Notes under the pieces: generated by a model
What the model was told of the DNA's origin: nothing
Databases searched by the model: none
The model's input: only the letters and a program-made list of their open reading frames with translations
Translations under genes and position numbers: made by a program
Assembly: GCA_902806575.1 (NCBI GenBank)
Contig: CADCXD010000009.1
Coordinates: forward strand, 1,674,001-1,738,000
Length of the DNA stretch: 64,000 bases
Direction of reading: 5' to 3'
Source of the DNA: Jackrogersella multiformis
Taxonomy: Eukaryota > Ascomycota > Sordariomycetes > Xylariales > Hypoxylaceae
In this document: in pieces, positions 12,768-23,939 of the stretch
Layout of the letters: the number at the start of each line of letters is the position of its first letter
Numbering within the stretch: position 1 is the first letter of the stretch

Positions 12768-14231
12768 TTAAATTTTATAGACCATGTGCTCACATAATTG
12801 CGGCGGTCCTAGTGCGTGTTCAAGAGTATTCGCAACACACCTCCGTCCCATCAGAGCCCAATCCCTCGCCGGTTCTTTTATATCAATAAGGTTTTCGTGA
12901 CCATCACCATCGTGGATTGCCCAATATATAACGATGACGTCCTCATCTTGATCTTGGCGCTCGCCTAGTACTCTCCCGATTACTAATGTCTTTTTTGTGA
13001 ATATGGGTTGAATGATGTCATGATATTCAAGTATGCGGTCGAGATCATGTTGAGAGGAGCCGTCGTCTATACCAAGGCTTGGGAATCTCTGAACTCTACC
13101 TTTGATATTTGCGCACGAGTGGCAATGGCCATCGGCAAGGCCAGTATGTAAACTCCCGTTGCCGGTCGGAAAGAAGATTCTGGTTTGATAAGGGCAGGTC
13201 GATTCGTAGCGGTTGCAGTTGTAGAATGGGTCGAGGTATATTTCGCGCAGTGACGGGAAAAATAGTCGGAGGAGTCGCCATACATACTTGAACTCCTTAT
13301 ATCGTACCACCTGATCCTCATTATCGACTTTTAACCTCTTCAAGTAACTCTGAAAAGTATGCGGTCCAATCCGCCTAGTAAATCCCGTAAGTGCAGGTGT
13401 CAGCTCCGGAATGGTAACTCGTCTTAGTCGGTTTAGATCTTGTTTCGAGAATGCGCCCGATAGTGGCATGTGAAGGGGGAACACCAGTGTATCGAGGTCG
13501 AAATTGAAGTACATGAACGACAGGCTGCTACTAAGGATCATATCTGACTTGCCGTTGGGCCATGTAGATGTGCAACCGTCAGGCAACGCTAAGGCAACAC
13601 TGAAGTACATCAATGTTTCATCGCGAGATTCCCGATTCACCCATAGAGATGTAGGTAGGCTAACCGTCGAAGAGGTGTATGTGATGAAATTGTGGCTCAT
13701 CAATAAATCGAATCGTGATTGAATACCCCGATTCTTCCGAGTGAAACGGGTGTGCTTTGCACGAAGAAAAAGAGCGTGAGCAAGCTCTCCACCATCGAAA
13801 CTGACATTTCTTGTCGCTTCTTCATAACTGCCTATAAGTCTTCGTGCCACTTTCACGTTTCGGTTCTCCCAAGTCTCTCGCCAGATGCTGCGACGCATTT
13901 CCGGAGGGAGATTAGCGAACTGAGGGAAAAGAGGGCTCGGATTGATAGCCCAATTGGTTAGGTTCTGATGTATATGCCGACTGTCTTGTCCACCGACATA
14001 CTTGGCGTAGTGAATCGTGTCTCGGTCTGTGTTGAGGCGAGTCCGAGACCAAAAGGACAGGAAGGTTGTAGCTATTATAGGAAGCTTACGCTTCTTAAGC
14101 GGGTGAGCTGGATATGGTCCCTCAAAGAAGCGCAATTGCCGTTTTGCGATTGGAAGATCTCGGAAGTCATCATCGTCATCATCGCGACGACGCTTCTTGC
14201 CTCGAAATAGCGATCCTTGCGATGCTCCCAT
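12768..14231 (-). CDS. 2EXR-domain protein of unknown function
   Basis: A single-exon gene of 487 residues. Residues 102-130 begin FPQFANLPPEMRRSIWRE, the signature opening of the fungal 2EXR family (F-box-like, seen in very many Pezizomycotina paralogues); the family has no established biochemical role. The N-terminus is strongly basic/acidic (GKKRRRDDDDDDF at 11-23, then KKRKLP at 46-51), which could serve as a nuclear signal. A later block with Cys/His residues (CNRYESTCPYQ and GHCHSC) could bind metal, but no standard finger is seen. The start at 14231 precedes an in-frame gene body without introns. The frame is intact, so I treat it as functional. Confidence 0.85.
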   Translation of the reverse strand: MGASQGSLFRGKKRRRDDDDDDFRDLPIAKRQLRFFEGPYPAHPLKKRKLPIIATTFLSFWSRTRLNTDRDTIHYAKYVGGQDSRHIHQNLTNWAINPSPLFPQFANLPPEMRRSIWRETWENRNVKVARRLIGSYEEATRNVSFDGGELAHALFLRAKHTRFTRKNRGIQSRFDLLMSHNFITYTSSTVSLPTSLWVNRESRDETLMYFSVALALPDGCTSTWPNGKSDMILSSSLSFMYFNFDLDTLVFPLHMPLSGAFSKQDLNRLRRVTIPELTPALTGFTRRIGPHTFQSYLKRLKVDNEDQVVRYKEFKYVWRLLRLFFPSLREIYLDPFYNCNRYESTCPYQTRIFFPTGNGSLHTGLADGHCHSCANIKGRVQRFPSLGIDDGSSQHDLDRILEYHDIIQPIFTKKTLVIGRVLGERQDQDEDVIVIYWAIHDGDGHENLIDIKEPARDWALMGRRCVANTLEHALGPPQLCEHMVYKI

Positions 14232-15798
14232 ATTGAATGCTAAGATAGGTACCCTGGTAGCAATTCCTATATGCTATGAGCCTCGAAATCTTGATTTGGG
14301 ACGACGAAATTGCTTTGTAGGCGCATACCTTATTGATGTTAAGAACGTGGTTAAAGTGCTAATTTTGACGGCGGAAAAAAAGACTCGTAGACGGGGTTGA
14401 CTTGTCCGTACTGCCTTATTCCCGTCTGAGGGGGCCAGACGAAGAAGTTGAAAAAGAGCGATTGAAAAACAAAAACTGTGGGGGTTTTGGAGGATTCTCT
14501 AGGGTTTCTTTCCTAATAGAGAAATAAAATGTAAACTTATTGAGTGCTGTCGGCGCTTGGTTCAAGCTTAGCCACAGTATTAAGACGGCATGTATGAGTA
14601 ATGTGCTTGTCCCATTTCATCAGCAACAGTTTCTTGGATAACCATAACCTTTAAGGTTTATTGAATAGAATATGACTATGGAAGATATCTCGTAATCTTA
14701 TTAGTTGCCTTTCAGAAAACCATTAAGATTTCCAAGGTTCCGTCCGAACTACTTCCTTCTCATTGTAAGGTGTAACTGCAGTAGGTAATGGCCATGAGAT
14801 CTCATGTACCTAGGTACGAAGTAGATAACTGATATTACTTTCCTCTAAGCTAGGTATATTTTCTGGCCAAGAGTCATAACTACCTAGGTAGGTACCTATT
14901 CTTAAGAAGCTTTACCTAGATACTGGATAATATATATTTTTTCTATTAAAATATAATGGTCGGAATAGTTGGGTTGAATACTTGGTAATTAAGCGATGCA
15001 TCCATGATTGGAACATAGTACCTACCTAGGTACCTAGGTATGTAGGCAATTAACGCGACGATAAAATTAGAGGTCAAAGTACCTAGGTAGGTATTTAAGA
15101 GTTTGATATCAAATTGAGTCTTTTAATGATTCGAAATTATTTGATGATGTGAATTCCAACTTAAGAAACGATATCGCATTATTAACAAATGACATAATAA
15201 CCTTGGAAAAAAGACATGAGGGGACTCGGCTCTGATTGGTAAAAACCTTGTTGATCTAGAATAGCTCTGGGAGTAGCGTAGCTCATTTCTTAGAACATTC
15301 ATAAGGTTTATATAAAACCGGTTGTCATCCATGGGGGAATGCGTCGTGGTTTCCTAAGGTTGATAAGTACCTACCTAGGTAGATAATGATTAATCAAGAT
15401 GGAAGCCGTCCCTAGCTGGTCGTTGAGACATTTGGATATCATCTATGGATGACACGTGACTAAACATGCGGTTGACACCGTTTGAAACTAGGTAGTCATT
15501 AATAGCACGGTGCGGGGCAGTGGGGTTAGGGGTTATTTTTCTCTCTAGCCACCCGAGGGCCGACAATCAACACTCAACAACGTCGAATTTTAGCTATTGT
15601 CATCCTCAATAGAATAATACTTGCAATGGTTAATCAAAGAATGGATGTCAACATAATAGATGTTTATTTGATTTAAGGAACTCGAATATCCTCCTTCGAC
15701 TGCCTGATGCGTTCTGTAGCTCGTCAAAATAACTTCCCCTATTATTTATTGCATTTCGCTGTGTCGCTAACTACAGTACATAGACTATATCCGTCAAC
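14232..15798. other. Intergenic, dense in TACCTAGGTA motifs
   Basis: About 1.6 kb between divergently transcribed genes. It contains several palindromic motif copies: near 14805, 14880-14900, 15019-15040, 15079-15095 and 15366-15385. It presumably carries the promoters of both the 2EXR and GH35 genes. No gene is supported. Confidence 0.6.
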
Positions 15799-18700
15799 AT
15801 GGGGGCTAAAAGCTCTAATAAAGTACCGACCTCATCAGATCCAGTCAATGTTTCGGTAAACATTACGCGAGTTTTCATTATGCTAGCCATCCTATTCTGG
15901 ACTGCTCGGAAGTATGCCTGGGTTATAAAGGAGCCCCCTAACCTAGTCGTCGAACATGGCGAGAGATCATTACAGGACCTTGTGACTTGGGATGAAAACT
16001 CATTATATGTAAAAGGAGAAAGGGTTATGATAATGAGTGGCGAGTTTCACCCTTGGAGATTACCAGTCCCATCATTATGGCTTGACATTTTTCAGAAGAT
16101 CAAAGCGATGGGGTTCAACTGTGTATCTTTCTATACAAATTGGGCCTTATTGGAAGGAAAACCAGGTAATTTTTCGGCTGAGGGAGTGTTTTCTTACGAG
16201 CGATTCTTCGAAGCTGCGACCAAGGCTGGCGTCTATCTCATCGCGGTGAGCTCTCTTTTATGCTTCCATGATGACTTACTGAACCGAAAAAGCGACCCGG
16301 TCCTTATATCAATGCCGAGGTCAGTTTCGGTGGATTCCCTGGTTGGCTCCAGCGCATTGGGGGTCACCTTAGGACGTCAGATGAGGGTTATTTGGCGGCT
16401 ACGGATAAGTTAGCCTCAAGATCGCAGACTACCTCACGCATTTATGGCTGACTTGGGATAGCTACGTCGCCCACATGGGCGCCATCATCGCCCACGCACA
16501 AATTACTAATGGCGGCCCTGTTATACTATATCAACCTGAAAATGAGTACACTGTCGGGGTTTCTATCCCTTTTCCCGATAGAAAGTACATGCGATATGTT
16601 GAAGACCAAGCGCGAAAGGCTGGTATAGTTGTACCCTTGATTAGTAACGATGCAGTTGCACTTGGGAACAACGCTCCAGGTACTGGATTAGGTCGAGTAG
16701 ATATCTACGTGAGTTTCGCTAAGCGAGATGGTTCGCCATCCTAACAAGAAGCAGGGACACGATGCTTATCCAGTTCAATTTGATTGTGTTAGTTATATCA
16801 TATCCCTCTTATTTCAATACTCACAGGTCTAAGGGAAACCCTTCCACATGGCCACCATTGGCCCTATCGGGAACCTATCATCAAGTTCACGAGTTACAGA
16901 GTCCCTCTACTCCTTTCTCCCTTGTCGAGGTGGGTCCGGCAGTGTTTGCAATTATCCATAGCATTGCTAATGCTAGGTACTGCCAGTTCCAAGGTGGTGC
17001 CTACGATCCATGGGGCGGTCCGGGGTTTAATAATTGTGCAGCTTTCATTAATCATGAATTCGAACGGGTCTTCTTCAAGAACAACTTTGCAGCGGGTGCA
17101 ACTATCCACAATATTTATATGGTTGGTAATGATTATATTATGTTCGCAATTTTAGTTGACTTATACTAGATATTTGGTGGAACGAATTGGGGTAACATTG
17201 GGCATCCGGGTGGTTATACGTCTTATGACTACGGTGCGGTAGGTGCGGAACTTTTCTTCAGGAGTGGAGAGATGTTAACTTCTTTCTAGGCTATATCTGA
17301 AGACCGGACAATCACGAGAGAGAAGTATTCGGAGCTGAAACTGGAGGCTGAATGGTTGAAAGTATCACCGGATTACTTGACTGCCGATCCAGGGGCTGCT
17401 CTAGTATGGACGTACGCTAATAATGCCGCCATCACGGTTACTCGACTTGCTGGTAACAGTACCTTAAGTAGCGGATCATTCTTCATTGTTCGACATAGCG
17501 ACTATTCTAGCACTGCCTCAGATAACTACACGATGAAGCTCCCTACTTTGAATGGGGATATATATATTCCTGCGCTATTTAACGAGTTTACTCTCCATGG
17601 CAGAGACTCGAAAGTTGTGGTCACCGATTACGACGTACGAGGAATCAAGATATTATATTCAACTGCTGAAGTTTTAACCCATCAGAGGTTCGAAAACGAG
17701 ACAGTACTCCTTGTATACACTGGGCCGAATGAAATGAATGAACTTGCAGTACGAGTCACAGGCAACTCTCTAGTTGTGGCAGACGACTCCATCACGGTAA
17801 ATAAGAGTGAAGGCCTCGTTACTTTTGCCTGGAATACTTCTCCTTCAAGACGAATCGCTCGGATTAATAGCTTCTACATTTATATTATTGGTGCGTAACA
17901 TTCCTATATCTCGATGCCTTGAGCTAATGATGTAGCAGATCGAAATTCTGCTTACAATTATTGGGTACCTCAGATTAGCGAGTCTTCGTCGCTTATTGTT
18001 AATGGGCCGTATCTTGTTAGATCTATCTATAATGACCATGGTGTGCTCTCACTTTACGCAGATTTCAACAGGTCAACGCTTGTTGAAGTCATCGGGGCGC
18101 CCTCAAATATGACGGGGTTAGAGATTAATGGGGAGAACACAGACTTCAAAATTATAGATGGAAGAGTGGTAACGAATATCTCGTATTCGATACCATCACT
18201 TGGTCTACCTGCCTTGTCCGGATTGCCGTGGACATACATCGATTCGCTTCCAGAAATTCAAGCAAGCTATGACGACTCTACGTGGGTGGCAGCTAATCAC
18301 CAGTCGACAAACAATACATACCAGGGTCTGCGGACACCGACCTCCCTTTTCGCTGGAGATTACGGTTTCCATGCTGGGGTGCTTGTTTTCCGGGGTCATT
18401 TCATGTCCAAAGGCACCGAGAGGTCTTTCGAGATAAAGACCCAGGGAGGCACTGCTTACGGCCACTCGATCTGGCTAAATCACAGTTTTCTAGGATCCTG
18501 GATTGGTAGCGCCGGTACTTCAAATCACGACGTAACTTACCAGCTGCCAGGGCTCGCACAAGGAGAGCCATATGTATTGACAGTTGTGATAGACCACATG
18601 GGTTTAGATGGAAACTACGTGCCAGGCATCGATACGGGCAAAGCCCCTCGCGGGATCTTACATTATCGTCTTGCCAGTTCTATAATCGACTCAACCCCCA

Positions 18701-19233
18701 TAACATGGAAACTTACCGGAAACCTCGGTGGCGAGGATTACGTCGATCGTGTGCGGGGTCCTCTAAACGAGGGGGGCCTCTACGCCGAAAGACATGGCTA
18801 CCACCAGCCCCGACCCCCTATCAACAACTTTACCAATAGTTCGCCGTTCTTTCCATCGGGTAAGCCAGGAGTAGCCTTCTACACAGCACCACTTTCTCTC
18901 GACCTTCCTTCCGACAAGTACGATATTCCGCTTTCCTTCTCCTTTCGTAACGTAGCTGGCGGGGCCGTACGCATTCAGCTGTACGTGAACGGGTGGCAAT
19001 TCGGCAAGTTCGTGAGCCACATCGGGCCACAGACAATCTTCCCCGTTCCCGAGGGGATCCTGAATTACAATGGAGAGAATTGGGTTGGGCTCATGATATG
19101 GCGTATGGAAGCGAGTGATGAGGAGCCAATCTTCGACTTCAAGCTTGAGGCTGGTGCACCAGTTTTAACGGGACGGGAGCCAGTGATCCTGGTTGAGAGC
19201 CCTGATTGGATACCGCGTCAGGGGATGTACTAA
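15799..19233 (+). CDS. GH35 beta-galactosidase
   Basis: Nine exons: 15799-16245, 16293-16408, 16462-16708, 16755-16787, 16834-16929, 16987-17121, 17170-17238, 17290-17890 and 17939-19233. They sum to 3,039 nt, that is 1,012 residues, the usual length of fungal GH35 enzymes. All eight introns are 46-57 nt with GT...AG ends. The protein opens the catalytic barrel with SGEFHPWRLP, GFNCVSFYTNWALLEGKPG and, across intron 1, RPGPYINAEV. The acid/base is in PENEY (Glu216); the nucleophile is Glu313 in SLVEFQGG, split by intron 5. Later blocks include YDPWGGPGF, FGGTNWG and the C-terminal beta-sandwich domains. It hydrolyses terminal beta-D-galactosides. A hydrophobic segment at residues 24-40 (VFIMLAILFWTARKYAW) after a polar start suggests a signal anchor rather than a simple cleaved leader. 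Intron 4 needs an AAG acceptor; that junction is the least certain. Confidence 0.92.
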
Positions 19234-19874
19234 CCGATGTTCACTAACATAATGGCTTGTTCTTTTGAGCTTTACAATCTCAATCGTGTCTTATTGGGTT
19301 CTTATACGTGATGGTCGTCTCAATATCGATTTTCTACCGCATCTATTCGGTAAGAATGATATAAATCAAAGTCTTCAACGTCGCCTAACCCCCGCCCAAG
19401 AAAACCCACTAGGCAGGGAAAGGATTAGGAAAAGGCATCACCGCTGTCTTTATAGCTACACCATCTGGCCTATTATAGGTAGACAGTGGAATCTAGTCGA
19501 CAGCAGCAACGTTCTCTCAACTACACTATATGGGCCGGCTGATATCAGAGTGGTGCAAACACTGTTTTGTCTCTCATGTGGTCATTGCAACAAGCTTCAA
19601 TTGTAACATTACTATGTCGAAGTTCGACAATGGTGATTTTGATGTTCAAATTCGGTAGCCCCGTTGCCTGCTAACCTTGGTAAGACTATCGCCTCGGCTC
19701 GAGAATACATGATGCCTCTTCCATCGCATCTCATTGGGAGAAGGATTTCCTATGGCCATTACCTTGACAACTCCCTAATCTGAGATTTTTTTAATTTTCA
19801 AATCGGTTCCGTTCATTGTGCTTGCTTGTGCCTTCTCAGTCTTCCTCCTCTACGTCGAAGGAGAGTTAGCTTTT
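19234..19874. other. Intergenic region downstream of GH35
   Basis: It holds the presumed 3' region of the beta-galactosidase gene. No reading frame has recognisable domains. Confidence 0.5.
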
Positions 19875-20687
19875 CTACCCTATCCACCGGCATGCCGCGG
19901 GTTCAGTGTTCGCAGGGACATGGATGCCTTGAGTAGTATCTGTTGCAGCGGTACCGCTGCTGGGGAGAGTGTAGCACCGGGTTCGGCATTCCCCACGGCC
20001 TCCGTAGTCGCCAAGATCATCCACGACATATGTGCTGTTAAGGTCTACGCCGTCAATTGTTCACCCATCCAATGTATTTCGAAATTATACATGACTCGGA
20101 ACACCAGCCATAGACCGTAGCCTATGTGTTCAGGGCAGATATGAGCCAGACATGGAGGTCACCTTTAGTTCCTCTTCGACGATGGTAATCATCAGTCGCA
20201 GTCGAGTCTCGATGTCTTTAATCATTTCTAAGTGCTGTTAGACCCTGACGAGAGCAGTTATACGAATTTAGATTCGTAAGAATGCTTTGTGATGGTGTCT
20301 ATTTTATGTAGATTAGTTCGGATATCTCTTGCTAGGTTAATAAGGAGATAGACAAACCTTCAGCATATGTCCTGATTAATATGAATTGTAGCCCCGGGAT
20401 AAGTTCTCTTCCAATCCCAGGTTAAGAGAGTACAAAGGTAGCCATCACTCGTTCCTCGATCTTGCCTTGGGCCACGCCTTCAAGGCACTCGCAACAGCTT
20501 TGTTAGTGATTTGCTAGCTGAAGTTCCAGCATTGGGTGACATTATTAAATAATGTGATGTTATCACCGTTATAAACGGCAATGGTATCGTTACGGATCAT
20601 GCACACCAGGGGATCCGTGGCGAGCTTCGAAGCTCTTTTAGAGAAGTTGTAGCACTCTTCGTCTAAGACCGGCCCGGTGACGCTTCA
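19875..20687 (-). pseudogene. Coding-like debris of an unrecognised, possibly secreted gene
   Basis: On the minus strand three open segments read like eroded or intron-separated exons. The first, 20684-20514, encodes about 56 residues including YNFSKRASKLATDPL and FNNVTQCWNFS, ending in TAG. The second, about 20482-20360, includes DGYLCTLLTWDWKRTYPG. The third, 20060-19875, includes LNSTYVVDDLGDYGG, GECRTRCY and PAACRWIG, ending in TAG. Regular cysteines and N-glycosylation-like sites suggest a secreted protein. No start codon and no consistent set of splice sites joins them, so I call it a pseudogene; a real gene with unrecognised introns is possible. I do not recognise the family. Confidence 0.35.
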
Positions 20688-22375
20688 GGGTTCCTTACAG
20701 CGGCGTCGACGGTGATGCTAGACGATATAAGGCTTTCTTTTTAGGTGGATACAGGCCTGTTGGCGAAACCGATGATCGGTAGTGGTCATCAATGGTGCTG
20801 ACAATCGATATAGGAAGTCCTCCCTACCTTATAGCCAAACGCCTAAAGGTGTGCCTCTTCGTCGCGTTCCTTCTAGGTCTTAGAGCACGATTGATGCCAT
20901 TATCGCGATGACTTCATCAATCAATTGACGCGCAGGGTTGCGTGTCTTTTGATATATTTGAAGTTATTTATGGGTATAGGTGGATGGATAAAGCTGTATA
21001 TTTCGATTTGCTCCTTCTTCTGGCATGATCTTCTCAAATGATATTTTTTAAAGGCGCACTTTCGCACATCACTTGCCTCCTGATTAGCCTCTTGTGTTCA
21101 CGCATCAATCGTCCTATGACACTCACCAAAGGAACGGAAGTAGAATGGAAAATAAATCGTGATGAGAATTGTTGGCTTCTCTCAGTCTTTTTACTATGTG
21201 TTTAAACTTTTATATAAAGTTTTTACGTACTAAAGAGGTGAAGAGGATTAAAATCGGAACGATCAGCAGGTAAATAAAGATAGGATATAGGTGTGTTGGC
21301 CTCCACCTAGAGGAGGTGAGAGAACTAAATACTGCCATCTGTGGTGATTGGGACACATCCAAAAGCCAGGAGAAATAGCAATAGTAAACTACATCAGGGG
21401 TTCAGAGGAATATATACTATACCTAAGAGGTAGACATAGACCACTACGCTGCTATAGCGACATCATAATAGGAGTCACACCTTTGTAACATATGTGCTTG
21501 TATAAATTTCATCCAATGATTGTTCACTTTGCCTAGCAGACAAATACTTATGTTCATATGAAAATGTATTGATAGGTAGATTGGTCACCCCTATTATTCA
21601 CGACAGCCTCTTATTGGTCTGTTAGCCATCAGATTGCCTATTCTGGCTTTTTCCAAGGTTATAACTTTCGTACCTAGGTATGTATGGATCTTTACAATGC
21701 CCACTAACCCAACACAGTGATCGACTATTATAGTGACACTAGGTAGAGACTAGGTAGGTATCAGGTAGGTATCAGGTAGGCTTCGGGGAGATACTCACGT
21801 ACAAGTGCCAAGATTATCTTATCTATAGCTCGCTCCAAGATTCTGTATTATTAATAAACCATTGATTTCCTTCCTCGGTTGCCTGATGCGATCAATCCAC
21901 TTTAGATCCGATGCGCGGAGAGAAGTTTAAACATTATGTGTTCTTTGTCGTAAGCTTCTGCAACAAGAACCAGAAGTTGTTATGATTATGGTAAGGCTCT
22001 TGGCCAACCCTCTAATTATTGCTTCTCGCCTGGGGGAATTGAAGTGTAGGATGTAGTACTAGCTCATGAAAAGATATCCTTGGAGAGATATTAGTAGTCA
22101 TGACTGCTTCAGCCCACAGATATCAAATTCAGAATGTCGTTGGAGACTTTCATTGGCGCTACAAGGGCCTTTGTATGTGCGTCATCAGGCGTGCCATAAG
22201 GCGCGTTTGACAAGCGGGGGTCAAGGTTGTATAAGAAACCTTCCATCGTAAGGCAGACCACAAATTTCAAGACAAAACATACCTATATAAACCATGAAAA
22301 GTATTATCCAAGGGAAATTTAATTCAAAATATAAATATTAAACCCATTAACGGTGTTGAGTATTGATCACACAAG
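20688..22375. other. Intergenic, possible repeat debris
   Basis: About 1.7 kb with no supportable gene. The part around 21290-21480 has short coding-like runs without a continuous frame, possibly old transposon debris. Palindromic TAGGTA motif copies occur near 21670 and 21750-21785. Confidence 0.45.
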
Positions 22376-23083
22376 ATGTCTGGATCAACATCTATCGACA
22401 ACTTCCCGAAGCCGACATCTATCACGGGCGGGTGTCTCTGTGGTTCGATTAGATATAAGGCCAACTTCCCGGATGATCACGATTTCTTGAAATCGGTGAG
22501 TGAGAGGAAGTTGCAAATTTCTTGTCAACACCCATAGCTCCAATAGTTGCATAGGCTCGTCGGATTGCTTGTGGCGCCCCTTAGCCAAATGCTGCCATAG
22601 TGGACAAGTCTAGTTGAGAGCGCAGCACATAATTCTATCCATGGATCTCTGCTAATGAAATACCTCATCAAATGAGCCGGAACTAATTCAACTCAACTCT
22701 AGAGCTCGAGCTGTCAGTGCACACAATGTCGACGTAACACGGGTGCCTTAATCTTCATCACGCAGCATACCCTGTTTAAAAACTTCACATTTCTGACATC
22801 CACGGCGACGCTCAAGAACTTCTACGCGACACCGGGGATCCAGCGCGGATTCTGTACCAATTGCGGAAGCTTCCTGTACTGGCGGGATGAGTCGGACGAC
22901 GACATAGCCCTCGCGATAGGAACCGTCGATCCTGAGTTTCTATCCGAGTTCGGGTTTGCGCTTGCGAATGCCTCGGCGGATCACTACTGGTGTCAGAACG
23001 AGATTAAAGGCGTTACCGATGGTATGATTGCAGAGAGGGGTATTAAATGGGTTACGGGTAGCAAGGAGGGCATCAGGATGTAG
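22376..23083 (+). CDS. GFA/CENP-V family zinc protein
   Basis: Two exons, 22376-22495 and 22703-23083, separated by a 207-nt intron (GTGAGTGAG donor, ACTAATTC branch region, CTAG acceptor, phase 0); 166 residues in all, a normal size for the family. The zinc ligands of the glutathione-dependent formaldehyde-activating enzyme (GFA) fold are present: C20-x-C22 in TGGCLCGSIRY, C44-x-C46-x2-C49 in CQCTQCRRNTG just after the intron, and CTNC in RGFCTNCGSFLYW. Family members are loosely called GFA enzymes or S-adducting lyases; in fungi their substrates are mostly unknown. The long intron relative to neighbours may hide a second short exon, but the frame closes without one. A tRNA gene follows 250 bp downstream. 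Confidence 0.88.
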
Positions 23084-23336
23084 GAATCTATCTACGTAGG
23101 AATATATGGTAATAAGCTGTGTTGATGCGTAGGTTATCTTAATGTACCTACCTCTGTGAAATAGATCAAAGGTAATAAAAGTTGGACAAATGAAGGTCAT
23201 AGAATCACAAATAAAAATATGGTGCGTAGGACCTTGGCCCCATAACAGGGCAGCCGATATTGGCCCGAATGGTAAGTACCATATAATGTGACACTACTGA
23301 AAAATCGGCAATCCGGTACCATGGGATTGTACAAGA

Positions 23337-23407
23337 GCATCAGTGGTTTAGTGGTAAAATCCATCGTTGCCATCGATGGGCCCCGCGTTCGATTCGCGGC
23401 TGATGCA
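23337..23407 (+). tRNA. tRNA-Gly (anticodon GCC)
   Basis: A 71-nt cloverleaf without intron: acceptor stem GCATCAG/CTGATGC, D-arm with AGTGGTAAAA, anticodon stem CATCG/CGATG around loop TTGCCAT, and T-arm CCGCG-TTCGATT-CGCGG. A T-rich run just after it (TTTCTTTT) fits a polymerase III terminator. The sequence closely follows the known fungal tRNA-Gly(GCC). Confidence 0.95.
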
Positions 23408-23939
23408 TTTCTTTTGCCTCCTATTATATTAGTAGGCATAATTTTTCTTATTTCCTTTTGTATCTCTTCCTTTTTTCTTTCTCATTTTCTAAGTCAGTTT
23501 GTAGCCAAACCATTTACATGTGTAGTATAAATTCGTAGTACTAAAGCAAAAGTGAGCTATAACATGAATGCTTCAGGTTGCCGCATAGTATACCCTGGGG
23601 TTGCTAATTGGATCACCGACGACCACGTTATGCGGCAGCAATGGTAATTATCATCTGGTCCTGTATCTGCGTGTAGTGTAGAAAAATCATTACTACATCG
23701 TTTACGTCACTTTATCTTCCCATCAGGTAGGTTCTAAAGCTCGTTGATAACTAACCACGTAGTAACTAACCTAGATGAAGTTGCTCGGGTTTTCTCTTAC
23801 GTACAGCACCAAGCGCCATTAGAGCATTTAAATGAAATATATATATCAACTTATATTCTCTATACTCTAACAGATATACATAGCCCATAAACAGTATCCA
23901 TTAGTACACCACACACCTCAACTACTAGTTATGTCCCAT
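23408..23939. other. Intergenic, 3' side of chitinase gene
   Basis: About 0.5 kb between the tRNA and the stop of the convergent chitinase gene. It contains T-rich tracts after the tRNA and no coding signal. Confidence 0.5.
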